Below are positions 61,370 to 64,000 of a stretch of DNA of 64,000 nucleotides, one piece after another. Source of the DNA: Nomia melanderi (lineage: Eukaryota > Arthropoda > Insecta > Hymenoptera > Halictidae). Within the stretch, counting starts at the first letter, position 1. Every line of letters starts with the position of its first letter. The notes under the pieces are model-generated. The model did no database searches and was not told where the DNA came from. It saw only the letters and a list, made by a program, of their open reading frames with translations. A program made the position numbers and the translations under genes. Location of the stretch: contig NC_135002.1 in the NCBI RefSeq assembly GCF_051020985.1, positions 10,540,001 through 10,604,000 of the forward strand, in the 5' to 3' direction.

Positions 61370-61512
61370 CTACGCCTCCAGGAATATCAGAGCCGTGGGC
61401 TTCGGCTCCAGGTTGCTCTTCTTTGCTTCGACCACCAGGAATTCGATCTCGTTGCGGTCGCGCCTTGCGAATGACTCCGCGATCAGTCTCGCCACCTCCT
61501 GATGATGGAGAC
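61370..61512 (-). CDS. dysc: dyschronic/whirlin-like protein, last coding exon with stop
   Basis: Enters in phase 1 after acceptor CTTCGTCAG|GTCTCC and encodes 46 residues plus a TAG stop at 61370-61372. It opens LHHQEVARLIAESFARR and continues to EFLVVEAKKSNLEPK, the last helix and strand of the PDZ domain, then a short tail ending ALIFLEA. Together with the two upstream exons it rebuilds one complete PDZ domain of about 85 residues. The intron to the previous exon is 609 bp. The protein therefore ends about 20 residues after the PDZ domain. The same DNA is open for long stretches in other frames and on the other strand; those frames are shadows. Confidence 0.88.
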
Positions 61513-62121
61513 CTGACGAAGAAGGATGTTGAGAGTTTTTGCTCGGTCATTGGGGAACCTGGCTTTCTTTGGGTTTTGAGCTTGGACACGGGATTAAGTA
61601 AATGTAATTAGTAAACCGTGGATTTTTCTAGGAATTTAAATTTTTGTCGTGTGCATTGTGCACAATTTTGTGATGAGGAACAAACCACAAATGAGGTGAA
61701 GGTATCATTAACTTGTATCACTGTTATGTGATTATATTAAGTCGTGTCAATTCGAATATTCTCTTCGGTAAGTTTTTAAAAAATTATTTTTAAATCAAAT
61801 ATAGTGTTCGTGTCCTCACCGAATTTAAGCGTGAAAATGTCCGCGTCATATAAGATTGAAACGTAACTGAACGTGACGTTGCGGTTTATAGAAACGAGGG
61901 TTTATAAAAAATTCAGAGATCAATAATTTCTTTACGGGCGAAACTTGGGAATTACTGATTGGAAAAAGATTAGTTGGTGAACTAGCACGGTTGCGTTTAT
62001 CGTTCTTCATTCCGACCGATGAAAAACGTAGCTCATTCTCTCCCTTTTTCCAAGCCAGAACTCCCGATGGCACAGTTCCGAAGTAACAACATAAAAATTC
62101 CAATATTAGTTCTGAAATTAC

Positions 62122-62200
62122 CTTCGACTTTGTGGCCGTCAACTTCTAGAATCAATTGACCGACTTCCAGCCCGCCAGCCTCGTAAGCTGCTCCATTATC
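62122..62200 (-). CDS. dysc: dyschronic/whirlin-like protein, PDZ middle exon
   Basis: Short 79-nt exon (26 codons plus one base) joined in frame to the 63314-63619 exon across a 1113-bp intron. It begins DNGAAYEAGGLEVGQ and ends EVDGHKVEG. This is the alpha-1 helix and the following strands of the same PDZ domain. The acceptor is TTCACAG|GATAAT and the donor GAAG|GTAATT. It leaves in phase 1, which matches the entry phase of the final exon. The fit of domain order, splice sites and phase makes the call firm although the exon is too short to stand out as an open frame. Confidence 0.88.
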
Positions 62201-63049
62201 CTGTGAATACAACGAGTTATCAACATTCCCGGCTTATCAACACGGTTGCAATTATAGCGATCAGTCTTATTCGCGATCAATATCAACGGACTATACGAAT
62301 TATAATAAAACCAGAACTTTCGTAGAATATTAATAGTAGAATTATTAATACATTAATAATTCCGTTATAGTACATGGCATGGATAAAAACTGGTTATCAA
62401 AGCGAATGAATTCCAATTTTTTATTGCACTTTTTAACTGTAGTTTCCAAAGCTTTACCGTGATCCTCAAAATGATATTGCAGTTACCAAGACGATTCCGT
62501 AGTTTCCAAAGTAACCACGGTATCCGCTGTTGAGAATTGCAATTCCAGAATAACCGAGAAGTCGAATTTATTAGTTATTATTTTCCTTATACAAACTACA
62601 AAAGTGCCATTATTGAGATTTCTGCTTGCTTGTAAAGTGTACTGATTTTTCAAATAAAATATTAAGATACGTATAAGTTTTTTAGGTGGTATAAGCGAGT
62701 GGAGAGTGATTGTACGTGAAAAGCTGAATCGAAAATATAGAATAAAATTCTGCCACATGAAGCTTTGTTTTTCAGAAAAAGAAATTAAATCATCGATTTA
62801 TTCGGTACATGCAAATATTGACAATATCTACGAGGAAGGGTGGAGGTGATCCACAGTGGAATACTTCGAACAGAGAGTAAATCAAGTGCAAGTATACTCG
62901 ATAAATTTTCAAACTTATTTTTCTCGAAAACAAAGCTTCATACGAACAAATTTTATTCTACATTTCCAATTCATTTTCACATAGAATCTGTCTCTGCTCG
63001 CTTGTACCAGTTACGGGACAACCTGTATATACACGCGGTACTGAACGCG

Positions 63050-63287
63050 TTAACACGTTGACTGCCATGAAAGACATCAGCGTCTTACGTGTCACTTATT
63101 CCTTTGTAGCAAAGATAAAAAGGAACGATTATTAATTATTTGCTACCACAATTCTTGCTTTACACTGTCACCTAGTTATTTACGATGAGCATTTTTATTC
63201 GATGTTAGTTGTCTTATGAATTATAATTGTTTTCAACTCATTCCGGGCTCAGGTCCCATAGGACCACTGTGGCAGCGGAAGTTTTAA
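63050..63287 (-). repeat. TTAA MITE, family 3, inside a dysc intron
   Basis: 238 bp bounded by TTAA. The left edge reads TTAACACGTTGACTGCC; the right edge, read on the other strand, is GGTTAAAACTTCCGCTGCC. On the minus strand the interior aligns with the copies at 49072-49300 and 54453-54692 (shared words TTGAAAACA and TTATAA, and a CACTGT block). It lies between the exon at 63314-63619 and the one at 62122-62200. Confidence 0.55.
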
Positions 63288-63313
63288 CCGGATAATCGAA
63301 TAAATCGACTCAC

Positions 63314-63619
63314 GTGTATATTGATGATCCTGGGCAACGGATGCTTGGTGTTAGCACCCCCCTCGATGGCAATGCCCAAAATCGATTTGGTCTTCTTCAC
63401 GGTGATCCTAAGGTTCCCCTGATGATCAGGTACCACGAGGGCGCCGTCCTCCTCCCTTCTCTCCGACATCTCGCTCCTGGTCAACCTTTGAGCGCTGTGG
63501 TGTCTCCTCGGCGGGCCGCCGGCACCACCGGCCCCGGCGGACCCGCCACCGGAACCGCCTTCCTCGAGGAGCTGCGCTTCCTGCATGTCGAAGCTCCGCG
63601 AGAGCTTGTGCGCGAGTTC
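63314..63619 (-). CDS. dysc: dyschronic/whirlin-like PDZ protein, antepenultimate coding exon
   Basis: This exon encodes 102 residues in phase 0 at both ends. It holds a Gly/Ala/Pro-rich linker, a basic and acidic stretch, then the first half of a PDZ domain with the carboxylate-binding loop LGIAIEGGANT and the strand PLPRIINIH. That wording is characteristic of the third PDZ domain of whirlin and its Drosophila homologue dyschronic. Drosophila dysc is a cytoplasmic scaffold needed for rhythmic locomotor output, Slowpoke channel expression and synaptic structure; vertebrate whirlin acts in stereocilia and photoreceptors. On the minus strand the acceptor reads CCCATTCCAG|GAACTC and the donor CAC|GTGAGT. 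In this frame a stop codon lies just upstream of the acceptor, so the coding sequence must come from an exon beyond the right edge. Identity to dysc is a family assignment from sequence memory, not a search. Confidence 0.88.
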
Positions 63620-64000
63620 CTGGAATGGGCAAAGCTACGTTTCACCGGCGGGAATTGACGGCCTGGTCTCCGGCTCCCGGTCGACCTCGCGGCCTCGTGA
63701 CAGCCGTCCCCTTGTCAAACGTCCAAATTACTATTTCGCCACGCTCACGACAAAGTTGAACATTCAATTTAATGTTCAGATTTATTTTGAATTAACTGCA
63801 CCGGTTGGAAGTAAATCACCCGTTGCATTTTGACTGCCAGTCACCACTTGATTTGATATAGGAAAATTATTTTTGATTAAGTCTTGTGTGTTGTATGAAT
63901 GTGTGAAATGTTGAAATATAATAGCTTTGTTTTTTAGTATTATTATTAACGTTATTCTTAAGAATGTTTCATCGGGAAATGTGTATTTCTGGTGAAACAC

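Noticed and set aside
61184..61611. Long plus-strand and alternative minus-strand frames over the dysc last exon
   Set aside because: They are shadows of the real frame, which is identified by the PDZ residues LHHQEVARLIAESF and a matching acceptor.
63314..63658. 114-codon plus-strand frame antisense to the dysc PDZ exon
   Set aside because: Antisense shadow; the minus strand encodes a recognisable PDZ domain with proper splice sites.
1..64000. CRISPR arrays, phage-like or bacterial operon systems
   Set aside because: No regularly spaced identical repeats, no ribosome-binding-site/ORF packing, and clear spliceosomal introns. This is eukaryotic DNA.

Overview
This is eukaryotic nuclear DNA, almost certainly from an insect and probably a hymenopteran (bee-like). 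The reasons are the AT-rich background broken by CpG-dense blocks, GT-AG introns, many short TTAA-flanked repeats, and a recognisable insect whirlin/dyschronic PDZ protein. There are no operons, CRISPR arrays or prokaryotic features, and I found no rRNA or tRNA gene. Most long open frames lie in GC-rich non-coding DNA and are not genes.

Two protein-coding genes are well supported, both on the minus strand. (1) At 25638-36799, five exons with matching phases encode the N-terminal ~353 residues of a secreted or membrane-anchored protein: signal peptide, SUEL (galactose-binding-lectin-like) domain, CUB domain, then a Sushi/CCP domain. Its 3' exons were not found. (2) At 61370-63619, the last three coding exons of dysc (dyschronic, the insect whirlin homologue) carry the C-terminal PDZ domain and the stop codon. 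The 5' part lies beyond the right edge.

Layout: 1-10150 is AT-rich with no supported gene. A putative minus-strand first coding exon with a CpG-rich promoter-like flank is at 10159-10620. A large CpG-rich block (15300-17100) holds a possible plus-strand first coding exon (16918-16969). 17100-25600 is non-coding apart from one protein-like small ORF (20252-20527) and a 104-bp minisatellite. 25638-36799 is the SUEL/CUB/Sushi gene, whose introns carry a hAT transposase relic and several MITEs. 37000-40350 is CpG-rich upstream DNA with another minisatellite. 40350-61370 is mostly repeat-bearing spacer with two clusters of unrecognised protein-like ORFs (plus strand 45511-47587; minus strand 57522-59500) and a possible first exon at 53183-53416. 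61370-64000 is dysc.

The repeat content stands out. At least three related groups of ~190-240 bp elements bounded by TTAA and inverted ends (starting TTAACACTAG, TTAACA(C/G)TAAAAC or TTAACACGTTG) occur throughout, including one nested inside another copy at a TTAA. No previously undescribed multi-gene system could be demonstrated. The best leads are the SUEL-CUB-Sushi architecture, the TTAA MITE families and the two clusters of orphan ORFs.
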